Assembly: GCA_029259725.1 (NCBI GenBank)
Contig: JAJDER010000079.1
Coordinates: forward strand, 1-42,354
Length of the DNA stretch: 42,354 bases
From: Planctomycetota bacterium
Lineage (GTDB): Bacteria > Planctomycetota > B15-G4
Direction: 5' to 3'
The notes beneath the pieces were generated by a model. It did no database searches, was not told the origin of the DNA, and saw only the letters and a list, made by a program, of their open reading frames with translations. Position 1 is the stretch's first letter. Every line of letters begins with the position of its first letter. The translations under genes and the position numbers were made by a program. This document shows, one piece after another, positions 22,566 through 30,410 of this stretch.

Positions 22566-24020
22566 TCAGGGGCGGAAGGCGAAGAAGCGGTCGAGGGCGC
22601 GGCTGTCCTCGAGGCGCGAGGCCTCCTCACCGTCGGCCGAGATCCGGTACCCGGCCCGCTCCAGGAGCTCGCGCACGGAGGGGAGTTCGGTGCCGAGCAC
22701 CGAGCGTTGCCAGCGTGCTCCCAGGCCCGCGTCGGCGAACCAGGTGGCGAGCGTGGTGAGACCGTACGCGCGATCCTCACGGCGGAGCAGGTCGCGCACG
22801 AGGGCGGGGAGTCCCGGGCGGCGCGCCTCGCGGAGTTCCACGTCGAGCAGCAAGGCCAGCAGGGGCGCGCCGGTGTAGGCGAGGGTCTCGAGGGGCCCGT
22901 CACCGTCGCGCCAGGACACCGTGGGGTCGCCGAAGGCCACCTGGCCCAGTGCGCTGCGTGTGCGCGCGATGGACTCGAGCTCCAGCAGCCGACGGGCGAA
23001 CCACTCGCGGCTCACCAGGCCCGTGGAGGTCGCGGTCCACAGCGCGAGGTACTCGGTGAAGCCCTCCTTGAACCAGACCAGCGACGAGTCGTCCTCGACG
23101 AGTTGTTGCCCGAGCCAGTCGTGCACGAACTCGTGCAGGACGAAGGCGCGGAACCACTCACCCTCCTCGACGCCGGCGGGTTGATCGGCGCCGAAGCCGA
23201 TACGCAGACCGAAGTGGCTGCCCATGCCGCCGCCGGCGTGGTCGGTGATGAAGGCGCGGTAGGGATCACGCGCGGCGGTTCCGAACTGCCGGGCGAGCAC
23301 GGGGCCGGCGGCGATCAGCACGTCGGCCACGGCCGGCGTGGCATCACGCCCGCTCCCGAACTGGTAGACCTCGACGTCGAAGCGGCCGCGCGAGCGCTCG
23401 GCCTCGTGGGTCGGGCGACCGAAGGCGAGCGGGGCGTTGCCCATGGCGGCGTCGAGCACCACGCGTTGCTCGGCGGTGCCTCGGCCGGCCCAGCCCGTGA
23501 TGATCGGCGTGCCCCGGGGAGCCAGCAGGGTGAGCGTGCGCTTGCCGGCGAGTGGTTCGCCGTTGACGAACACCTGGACGAGCGTGCTCCACGAGTATCC
23601 GAAGGCGTACGCGTCATCGTGGGTGGCGAGCAGGCCCCGTGCACGCTGCGCGGCGCTGCCGATGCGGGGCAAGTGGAGGGCGTAGCGGAAGGCCACGACT
23701 CCGTGGGGTGCGTCGCCGAGCAGCGCCTCGAACCGCCCCGGTCCCGCGGCGTGGATCGAAGACGACGTCTCGAGCGCTTCCAGGTATCCGGGCGCGTCGG
23801 CGGCGCCACCCCAGCCGGACAGCTCGAAGGTCAGGCGCGCCGCGTCGGCGGGGATGCCACGGACCTCGACGTCGACCACCCAGGCGGTGCCGGTCTCACC
23901 CGGCGCATGCCGGAGTGTGTAGCGGATCTCGGAAGCGACCAGGGCCCGAGCCGCCGCCGCAGGCGTGGCCGGAAGCAGGACTGCGATCGCGAGGGCGAAG
24001 AGGAACGCAGGGGCACGCAT
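22566..24020 (-). CDS. Secreted M61-like (gluzincin) metallopeptidase
   Basis: A 484-residue protein with a clear signal peptide (FLFALAIAVLLPATPAAAAR) and a zinc-peptidase core. His296-Glu297-x-x-His300 (HEFVH) and Glu319 in WFKEGFTEY have the gluzincin spacing. The N-terminal part (residues about 30-230) is beta-rich, as in M61 glycyl-aminopeptidases. It would act in the periplasm or outside the cell on peptides; specificity is unknown. The start is the ATG at 24020, directly before the signal peptide; the upstream open frame to 24203 is Arg/Pro-rich and not convincing. An extended -10-like TGCTAGGGT lies nine bases upstream, so the message may be nearly leaderless. Confidence 0.82.
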   Translation of the reverse strand: MRAPAFLFALAIAVLLPATPAAAARALVASEIRYTLRHAPGETGTAWVVDVEVRGIPADAARLTFELSGWGGAADAPGYLEALETSSSIHAAGPGRFEALLGDAPHGVVAFRYALHLPRIGSAAQRARGLLATHDDAYAFGYSWSTLVQVFVNGEPLAGKRTLTLLAPRGTPIITGWAGRGTAEQRVVLDAAMGNAPLAFGRPTHEAERSRGRFDVEVYQFGSGRDATPAVADVLIAAGPVLARQFGTAARDPYRAFITDHAGGGMGSHFGLRIGFGADQPAGVEEGEWFRAFVLHEFVHDWLGQQLVEDDSSLVWFKEGFTEYLALWTATSTGLVSREWFARRLLELESIARTRSALGQVAFGDPTVSWRDGDGPLETLAYTGAPLLALLLDVELREARRPGLPALVRDLLRREDRAYGLTTLATWFADAGLGARWQRSVLGTELPSVRELLERAGYRISADGEEASRLEDSRALDRFFAFRP

Positions 24021-24028
24021 GGCTGGCG

Positions 24029-24037
24029 ACCCTAGCA
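24029..24037 (-). promoter_or_regulatory. Possible extended -10 element of the peptidase gene
   Basis: On the minus strand TGCTAGGGT has the TGn plus TAnnnT form of an extended -10 box. Its end is nine bases from the start codon at 24020, implying a very short leader. Confidence 0.35.
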
Positions 24038-24103
24038 GACGCGGATCGGCCCCCGGCGAGGCGGGCGGCAGGGCCCGGTTCCCACGCGTTCCGGACTTCG
24101 CGA

Positions 24104-24109
24104 TACGAT
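24104..24109 (+). promoter_or_regulatory. Possible -10 element of the first 229-residue paralogue
   Basis: TACGAT stands 78 bases before the ATG at 24188, in the divergent gap with the peptidase gene. TTCCCA at 24079-24084 could be a poor -35 with a 19-base spacer. A minus-strand TACGAT with a similar TTCCCG upstream stands before the repeat protein gene at 35907. Confidence 0.3.
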
Positions 24110-24187
24110 CGGGCCGCGGGGAGGGTCGTCCGTCGCTTGCCCGGGGGGGCCGGGGAGCGTGCGCGGCCCACGCCGAGGGAGACCAAG

Positions 24188-24877
24188 ATGCCCGACTACG
24201 CACAGCCCGCCAAGCAGCCGGACCCCGGCGGATCCGAGCAGAAGCGGCGCTTCAAGCCCGAGGTCGAGGGCATGAGCGCGAACGTGACCTTCGGGTCCAA
24301 CGGGATCGTCGCGATCACGATCGAGGTCGAGCAGACCTCGACCTTCGACGACAGCTCCGGCTACTCGGTCACCGGAGCGATCGGATCCGCGTCGGCGACC
24401 GCGAGCCGCCTGGAGTCCATGACCGGGCTGGCTCCGTTCACCGTCGGACAGGACTTCGACCTGTCGCTCACCTTCGCCGGCACCAACGCCGCCACGTTGT
24501 CCGGGTCCATCCCCGGACTCAGCGTGACCAGCAACGGGACCGAGCCCATCGCGTTGGCCGGCAGTGGGCAGACGCTCGATGGGAGCGTCCATTTTGGTGT
24601 CAACGGCGATGCGCAGGTGGCGCTGGACCTCACCTCGGATGCCTCGATCACACGCACCTCCGACGCGTTCACCGCCTCGGGGGGCGCCGCGAACTCCGAG
24701 CGCAACCTCAACGTCGTGCAGCTGACGGCGGCGGCTTCCTTCACCGCGGGAACGGCCTTCACCGTGTCGGTGGAGTACCTCGACGGCACCGGCACCACGC
24801 GGCTGTACAGCGGGACCTGCGCCGCGTCCAACGTGGTCGTGGGCCGGACCGTCAACGTGCCGATGTCGATCCAGTAG
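24188..24877 (+). CDS. Unknown beta-rich protein, tandem paralogue 1
   Basis: A 229-residue protein of no family I recognise. A charged leader (residues 1-25) is followed by EVEGMSANVTFGSNGIVAIT and a Thr/Ser/Val/Gly-rich body that looks like a beta-sandwich. There is no signal peptide and no membrane helix, so it is either cytoplasmic or exported by a route without a classical signal. It is clearly related to the next gene: same length, shared VEGMSANV block, and the shared pattern LDLTxDxSITRTxxxFxxSGG in the second half. GGGAG precedes the ATG at 24188. It is divergent from the M61-like peptidase. Confidence 0.75.
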   Translation: MPDYAQPAKQPDPGGSEQKRRFKPEVEGMSANVTFGSNGIVAITIEVEQTSTFDDSSGYSVTGAIGSASATASRLESMTGLAPFTVGQDFDLSLTFAGTNAATLSGSIPGLSVTSNGTEPIALAGSGQTLDGSVHFGVNGDAQVALDLTSDASITRTSDAFTASGGAANSERNLNVVQLTAAASFTAGTAFTVSVEYLDGTGTTRLYSGTCAASNVVVGRTVNVPMSIQ

Positions 24878-24895
24878 GGGAGGCGCTCACGGCCT

Positions 24896-24915
24896 GTGGG
24901 CTTCGTTGAGCCCAC
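24896..24915 (+). other. Hairpin between the two paralogues
   Basis: 24896-24902 (GTGGGCT) pairs with 24909-24915 (AGCCCAC) around a 6-base loop, 19 bases after the first paralogue's stop. Without a T-run it may be a partial terminator or an mRNA-processing or stability element that gives the two genes different expression. Confidence 0.5.
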
Positions 24916-24999
24916 GAACTCCGCTGGGAGGCTCACGTGGTCTCGTCATCCCGGGGGGCCGGGGGCGAAGGGCCACGTCCATTCGGAAGAGGAGGAACG

Positions 25000-25689
25000 A
25001 TGTCGGAACACATGCAACCAGAACAGACGCCGGTGACGCCGAGCGCGTCCCCGAGCCATCACGGCGACATCACCGAAGTCGAGGGCATGAGCGCCAACGT
25101 CCAGTTCGGCGTCCAGGGCGTCGTGCAGATCGAGGTCGACATCCTGCAGGGTTCGACCTACGACGACAGCGGCGATTTCACGGCGACGGAGAGCGTTGCC
25201 GGCGGGACGGCCCAGTCGATGGAGACGACCGAGCTGCGCGGCTTCACGCCGTACACCCCCGGGGCCGACTACTACGCCGAGCTGGCCTTCTTCCAGGACG
25301 GCCAGACCGTGCCCACGCTGCTCACGGGAGTCGTGGACTCGGGGAGCGTGATCTCCTCGGGCCCTGCGGTGCCGGTCCACCTGTACGGCGGCGGTCAGGA
25401 AGTCCAGGGGTCGGTGCTGTTCGGCCCGACCGCGTTGCTCACTCTCGACCTCACGACGGATGGCTCGATCACGAGGACGACGACACGCTTCAGCATGTCG
25501 GGCGGTCCCCAGGCGGGCGTCCGCCGGGCCAACGTCACGCGGATCAACGCCCTCGGAGCGTACGTGCAGAACGGGGCGTACGCGCTCGAGGTCCGCTTCG
25601 TCAACCCTCGGAACCAGCTGGCCTATTGCGGTTCGGTGCCGGTCGCGCAGCAAGGCGCGAACCCGCTCGTGCCGATGTCCGGCTGCTGA
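25000..25689 (+). CDS. Unknown beta-rich protein, tandem paralogue 2
   Basis: A 229-residue protein, exactly as long as the preceding paralogue. Its Ser/Pro/His-rich leader (residues 1-24) differs, then VEGMSANVQFGVQGVVQIEV begins the shared body. TYDDSGDFTAT, GSVLFG and LDLTTDGSITRTTTRFSMSGG correspond to blocks in the first copy. No signal peptide, membrane helix or catalytic motif is visible. The chain ends in a Cys (MSGC). The ATG at 25000 has GGAGG five bases upstream. The 122-base gap before it contains a hairpin. It converges on the TPR-CHAT gene, with 49 bases between the ends. The pair may be structural, sensory or protease-substrate proteins; no evidence decides. Confidence 0.75.
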   Translation: MSEHMQPEQTPVTPSASPSHHGDITEVEGMSANVQFGVQGVVQIEVDILQGSTYDDSGDFTATESVAGGTAQSMETTELRGFTPYTPGADYYAELAFFQDGQTVPTLLTGVVDSGSVISSGPAVPVHLYGGGQEVQGSVLFGPTALLTLDLTTDGSITRTTTRFSMSGGPQAGVRRANVTRINALGAYVQNGAYALEVRFVNPRNQLAYCGSVPVAQQGANPLVPMSGC

Positions 25690-25738
25690 ACGCCGCGCCG
25701 CGTCCGGGGGTGCCTCGGTCCACCGGGGCGGGACGCCC

Positions 25739-28700
25739 TCAGCGCGGCAGGCCGCAGTGGATGAAGGGGGCCCAGGTGTAGGGGTGTCCCACGGGGACCA
25801 CCTCGGACGTGGACGGGGAACGGCGTGGGCCGAGGGACTCGCCGCGTTCGCTCGAGCCGGCCGCGTCGGTCGCGAGTTCGCCCCGCCGCAGTGCGAGCCG
25901 CGCCAGACGCAGCGCCGTCGACGGCGCCTGGCCCTCGTGCAGATGGCCCGTGTAGAAGCGGGTCATGAGCGCCGCCGTCGAGCGGTCGGGCACGCGCCAG
26001 AGGCTGGCCACGACGCGCCGTGCCCCGGCATACATGAACGCCCGCGCCAGGGACTGGACGCCCTCGCCACGGCGCACCGAACCGCGAGCCGTCTCGCACG
26101 CGGAGAGCACGGCGAGGTCGGCGTCGAGGTCGAGTTCCATGATGTCGTGCAGCGAGACGTGGCCGCCATCGTCTCCCGAGGCGGACAGGGCGAGCCCGGT
26201 TCCCCGGGTGTCGGTGCCCGAGATGCCGTGGGCGGCGACGTGCACGATGGCGTAACGCGCCGGGTCGTCCCTGAGCGCCTCCAGGGAGGCCTCGCTCCCC
26301 GTGCGCAGGTCCACGTCGGTGCCGACCCAGCGCAGGTCGCGCTGCTCCGCGCCGGCAGCCTCGTGAGGGACGTCGTCGGTGAGACGCGCGATGGCGAGCG
26401 CCTCGTCGCGCGTGGCCGGGAGGCGCGGGAGCAGCGTGGGCGTGGGAGAACGCAGCAAGCCCTGGGAAGGGCTCTCGCCTGCGTAGACCGGGTCGGCGAG
26501 GAGCAGGAGCCGACCCGGGTCCGCGCGGGGGCCGACCTCCGCAAGCAGTCCGAGCAGGGGCGTGGACGGGCTGTACCCGACCTCGCGTTCGTCGAGCACG
26601 AAGGTGACCTGGGCGAAGCTCATCGGTCGTGGGTCATGGTCGACGACCAGCGCTTCGAAGGGCAGTGCCGCCAACGCCGGGCTGGGGACGATCACCAGGG
26701 CGGGCCGGCCCTCGTCGCGTTCCGACGCCCCGACCAGGAGCGGCTCGAGCAGGCGAGCGTGGAGGGCGCGGCCGCGGCGGGCGATCTCGTCCACGCCGGC
26801 GAGCCGAGCGCGAGACGTCATCCCGTCGAGGAATCCGGAGACGTCGAGGTCGTCCAGCGGCCCCAGGTCGTGGAAGCGGATCCCGTGGCCTTGGACCACG
26901 TAGCCATAGAGCCGCTCGAGGCCTTCGGTGTACTCGATCAGCAGCGTGTCGGGAGGCAGCGTATCGGCGACGGTCGTGGCAGGCAGGGAGCCGGGGCGGT
27001 CGAGGCCGGCCTGCCGCGGCTCCGCCCGTGCGATCTCGTCGTGCACGTCGTCGAGCTCGCGCGTGAGCGCCGAGAGTTGCAGCCGCGCGGCGTCGGCATC
27101 GTCGACGCGATCGGCTCGGACCGCGCGCGCGAGACGGGTGGCGACGGCCTCGCGATCCGAGGACAGGCGGATCGACTCGTTGCGCAGCGCGACGAGCTCC
27201 GGCGTGCGCCCGCCTGATCGATGTTCGGCGATGCCCTCGAGCAGGCCGCGTCCCTTCCAGCGGCCGGCATCGCGGAAGCCCGCGGCGACGGCCGCGGTGA
27301 GGGCCTCGGGAGTCGTCGCGGCGGCGTGGCGCGCGGCCGCCAGGTCCTGGGACAGCTGCGAGGCCCGCGCGTACGTCACGAAGGCCCGGAGCTGCGAGGC
27401 GACCTCGGACGGGAGCGTGCGCACGCTGGGGCCATCGATCCAGTGCTCGATGTCCGCCAGGTCCTCCTCCGCGCGGTCGAGCTCTCCTCCGGCGAGGGCG
27501 ATCTCGGCACGGATGGTCAGCATCGCGACGGAGTAGCCCCACGCGCCGCCTTCGCGCGCGAGCCGGACGGCACGATCGGCCAGCTCCCGTGCGGGCCCGA
27601 CCTCGCCCAGCGCCAGCCGGATGTGCGCCTGGTTCCCGAGGGCCACCGCGCGGGCGATCTCGTCCTCGGCGGTGACGGCGTGGCGCTCCTGCGCTTCGGC
27701 GAAGGCGAGCGCGGCCGACAGCTCGCCGGCCTCGTAGGCGGCGGACGCCGAGGTCGCCGCCAGTCGCGTCGCATCGCGGGGCATCGTCGCCGGATCCACG
27801 CTCGTCCAGGCTGCCGCCAGGTCGGCCTCGAGCCGGTCGCCGGCGCCATCGGCGGCCCAGGTGGCGTTCGCCATGGAGACCATCACGTGGGCTCGCAGGA
27901 CCGGACTGTCGATCGTGTCGGCCAGCGCCCGCGCTTCATCCAGGTAGTGCCGCGCCGAGGCATGCCTGCCGAGGGCGGTCTCGCTGTTGGCGAGCGCGTG
28001 CAACGCGGTGATCTCGAGCATCGGGTCGCCGAGCTCGCGCGCCAGCAGGCAGGTCGTCGCCAGGGCCGTGCCGGCTTCGACGAGGTGCCCCGTCTCGAGC
28101 GCGATCACGCCACGCGCGCCCAGGAGACGGGCGCGGACTTCCCTCGCGGTCGCGATGCCCTCGGCGCGGTCGAGCTCGGTCAGCGCGGCCTGGAACTCGC
28201 CTCGCTGGCGCAGGAGGTCGGCCAGGTTGAGCCGTGCGATCGCCTCGTTGTCCGGCTGCCCCAGCTCCGCGAGCCGGGCGGCGACCGCGACGAGCATCGG
28301 CCGGGCGCGGTCGTGCTCGCCGGCGTCAGCGAGGTTGGCGGCCAGGGCTCCCTCGAGCACGAGGCGGTTGGTCTCGTCGCCCATGCGTTCGGCGAGGCTG
28401 ATGGCCGCCGCGTACAACTCGCGGGCCCGTGCGGCGTCCGCGCTCTGATGGGCGACTTCCGCGAGGGTGTTGAGCGCGAGCATCTGGAGCGGCTGGTGCC
28501 CGAGGTCCCGCGCGCGGGTGAGTCCGGCCTCGAGTCGTCCTCGGGCCGCATCCAGGCTGCCCAGCTGGGCCTCGGCGGCACCGAGGAAGACCAGGCCGGC
28601 GCAGGTCAGGACCGACCCGTCGTCGAGCGAGGGGTCCGCCTCTCCGCCCTCGGGCAGCGCGCGCTGCAGGGACGCCCGAGCCGGAGCGTAGGACCGCGCG

Positions 28701-29242
28701 TTGAACCAGGCCTGGCCGGCGTTGAAGAAGGAGACCCGGGCGGTCGCCGCGTCGCCGCGCGCCAGGGCGGCTTCGCCGACGAGGTCGTTGAAGCGCGCCG
28801 TCTCCTCGAGCAGGGCGCCGCCCACCGGAGGGGGCAGGCTGCCCGCCCGCAGTTCGAGCTGGACCGAGCCCTGCTCGTACGCGCCGAGCGCGACCTCGCA
28901 GACGACGCCGGCGGCATCGGCCTCCTCGATCACGAGCCGGCTGTTCCAGCCCGCGAGGCCGTTGTCGTCCTCGCTGAGGATCGCTCCGTCGGGGCCCAGG
29001 GCCGACAAGCGCGGGTCGGCGTGTCCCGAGCGGGCCAGCAACGTGACGGACGTGTCGCGTCCGGGCAGGACCCTCACGCGCACCGGGTCGCCGTCGGGCA
29101 GCGTGAGGGTGCGGACGTCGCCCACGCGCAGGACGATCTCGTCGCCCGCATGAGGGCCCGGATCGGCGCGCGCCACCGCCGGGGCGGCAAGCCAGGCGAG
29201 GACGAACCCCGCCACGATCCGGCGCCCGAGACTGCCCGACAT
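25739..29242 (-). CDS. Secreted TPR-CHAT (caspase-like) protein
   Basis: A 1167-residue protein. A signal peptide (IVAGFVLAWLAAPAVARA) leads into a beta-rich domain (about 30-140) that may bind ligands. An array of TPR-like repeats follows at about 150-700 (for example LNTLAEVAHQSADAARARELY). The C-terminal CHAT domain starts near residue 790. The caspase-type dyad is present: His1005 in VHVAAHG and Cys1049 in VLSACETARG. CHAT proteins are cysteine peptidases related to caspases and separase, often switched on by partners bound to their TPRs. Export makes this one different from the cytoplasmic defence-type CHAT peptidases. The start at 29242 has GGGAG seven bases upstream. Its substrate is unknown; the neighbouring paralogues are candidates only by position. 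Confidence 0.85.
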   Translation of the reverse strand: MSGSLGRRIVAGFVLAWLAAPAVARADPGPHAGDEIVLRVGDVRTLTLPDGDPVRVRVLPGRDTSVTLLARSGHADPRLSALGPDGAILSEDDNGLAGWNSRLVIEEADAAGVVCEVALGAYEQGSVQLELRAGSLPPPVGGALLEETARFNDLVGEAALARGDAATARVSFFNAGQAWFNARSYAPARASLQRALPEGGEADPSLDDGSVLTCAGLVFLGAAEAQLGSLDAARGRLEAGLTRARDLGHQPLQMLALNTLAEVAHQSADAARARELYAAAISLAERMGDETNRLVLEGALAANLADAGEHDRARPMLVAVAARLAELGQPDNEAIARLNLADLLRQRGEFQAALTELDRAEGIATAREVRARLLGARGVIALETGHLVEAGTALATTCLLARELGDPMLEITALHALANSETALGRHASARHYLDEARALADTIDSPVLRAHVMVSMANATWAADGAGDRLEADLAAAWTSVDPATMPRDATRLAATSASAAYEAGELSAALAFAEAQERHAVTAEDEIARAVALGNQAHIRLALGEVGPARELADRAVRLAREGGAWGYSVAMLTIRAEIALAGGELDRAEEDLADIEHWIDGPSVRTLPSEVASQLRAFVTYARASQLSQDLAAARHAAATTPEALTAAVAAGFRDAGRWKGRGLLEGIAEHRSGGRTPELVALRNESIRLSSDREAVATRLARAVRADRVDDADAARLQLSALTRELDDVHDEIARAEPRQAGLDRPGSLPATTVADTLPPDTLLIEYTEGLERLYGYVVQGHGIRFHDLGPLDDLDVSGFLDGMTSRARLAGVDEIARRGRALHARLLEPLLVGASERDEGRPALVIVPSPALAALPFEALVVDHDPRPMSFAQVTFVLDEREVGYSPSTPLLGLLAEVGPRADPGRLLLLADPVYAGESPSQGLLRSPTPTLLPRLPATRDEALAIARLTDDVPHEAAGAEQRDLRWVGTDVDLRTGSEASLEALRDDPARYAIVHVAAHGISGTDTRGTGLALSASGDDGGHVSLHDIMELDLDADLAVLSACETARGSVRRGEGVQSLARAFMYAGARRVVASLWRVPDRSTAALMTRFYTGHLHEGQAPSTALRLARLALRRGELATDAAGSSERGESLGPRRSPSTSEVVPVGHPYTWAPFIHCGLPR

Positions 29243-29356
29243 GATTGACTCCCGTGTCCGATTCCCTCGCCCCCTCCGGTCAGCGGCGGCGAGGCGCGTG
29301 GCGAAGGTCCATTGTGCTCCCTGGGGCCCGATGTCGCGAGGCGGCGCCGGGGGCAG

Positions 29357-30283
29357 CTAGCGATCCTCCAGGGATGTGCTGCAGAACCGGACCAGGTAGG
29401 GCGTCGCCGGGATGTCGATCCGCTCCAGGCGCATGTTGCCGTCGCCCCACGTGACGACCAGGAGCCGCGGCCCGGCGGGGACTCCGCGGAAGAGCACGCG
29501 ACCATGCTCGTCCGGCGCGCGCGACTCGGGCGATCCCTGGTTGAACACTGCGTCGGGTTCCGCGAGGGCCAGGGTGATGCCTCCGTCGACGGACCTCGGG
29601 CGCTCGTGGACCTGCACGTGCAGCGTGGTCCCGGCGCGTTCGCTGGCCGCGCAGAGTTCCGCGGGGTCGAGGCACAGGTCCAGGCGTGGGCGCAGTTCGA
29701 ACGGGACGTCCACGACCTGCACGGGCGGCACGGGGCAGTCGGTGACGGGGTGGACGATCAACTCGGTGCGTCCGCCGGACAGCGGCGCGAGCAGGAACCG
29801 GCCGGCTGCGTCGGTGGTCGTCGTGGCGGCCAGCGGGCCGGGGTCGGAGGTGTCCAGGAAGCCCCTGGTCTCGAGCGTGGTGACCTCGAGCCAGGCTTGG
29901 ATCGGTCGACCCGCGGCGTCGACCAGGCGGCCCTCGATCGGATGGTCGTACTCGAGCCGGAAGCGGATCGAGTCGGGCTGCGACTCCTCGGTGTCGATGC
30001 GGGTCACGACGCTTCGATACCCGCCCCGACTGGTGCGCAGTTCGAACGCTCCCGGGTGGGGAAGTGGCACCTCGAACCGGCCGAGTGCGTCGGAGAGCGG
30101 CGGGTTCGGAGTCCAGCTGGAGTGGCTCCACACCTGCGCGCCGCCCATGATCTCGCGCCACCGCACGATCGAGACGGCGACGCCTTCGATCGGGATCCCG
30201 TTCACGTCGACGGCGGGGGACAGGAGCAGCCAGGCTCCGCACGCCACCAAGGCCAGGACGCCCCCCAGGATTCCCGTTCGCAT
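29357..30283 (-). CDS. Anchored protein with carboxypeptidase-regulatory-like domains
   Basis: A 308-residue protein with a hydrophobic N-terminus (ILGGVLALVACGAWLLLSPA), either a signal peptide or an anchor. The Cys15 context (LVAC) weakly resembles a lipobox. The body contains two or three beta-sandwich units of the carboxypeptidase-regulatory-like kind: IEGRLVDAAGRPIQAWLEV, then TTDAAGRFLLAPLSGG, and DEHGRVLFRGVPAGPRLLVV. These modules are common on exported proteins and have no catalysis of their own. It lies 114 bases upstream of the CHAT gene on the same strand and could be co-transcribed with it. A TACCAT -10-like hexamer is at 30346-30351 (minus). Confidence 0.7.
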   Translation of the reverse strand: MRTGILGGVLALVACGAWLLLSPAVDVNGIPIEGVAVSIVRWREIMGGAQVWSHSSWTPNPPLSDALGRFEVPLPHPGAFELRTSRGGYRSVVTRIDTEESQPDSIRFRLEYDHPIEGRLVDAAGRPIQAWLEVTTLETRGFLDTSDPGPLAATTTTDAAGRFLLAPLSGGRTELIVHPVTDCPVPPVQVVDVPFELRPRLDLCLDPAELCAASERAGTTLHVQVHERPRSVDGGITLALAEPDAVFNQGSPESRAPDEHGRVLFRGVPAGPRLLVVTWGDGNMRLERIDIPATPYLVRFCSTSLEDR

Positions 30284-30410
30284 GCCCAGCCCTCACCGTG
30301 CGCGACCCGGAAGCCACCGCGCGCCGTCGCTCCGGCCCCGACGCGATGGTACGCCCGCCGACCTCCGGGCGATGGGCGGGCGATGGCCCGCCGCCGGCCG
30401 GGATGGCACA

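Noticed and set aside
24021-24203. An N-terminal extension of the M61-like peptidase
   Set aside because: The extension is Arg/Pro/Ser-rich and would bury the signal peptide in the middle of the chain; the ATG at 24020 fits better.
24188-25689. Bacterial gasdermins next to a caspase-like protease
   Set aside because: Size and location are suggestive, but there is no N-terminal palmitoylation Cys, no amphipathic or hydrophobic pore segments, and two paralogues instead of one. The CHAT protein is also exported.
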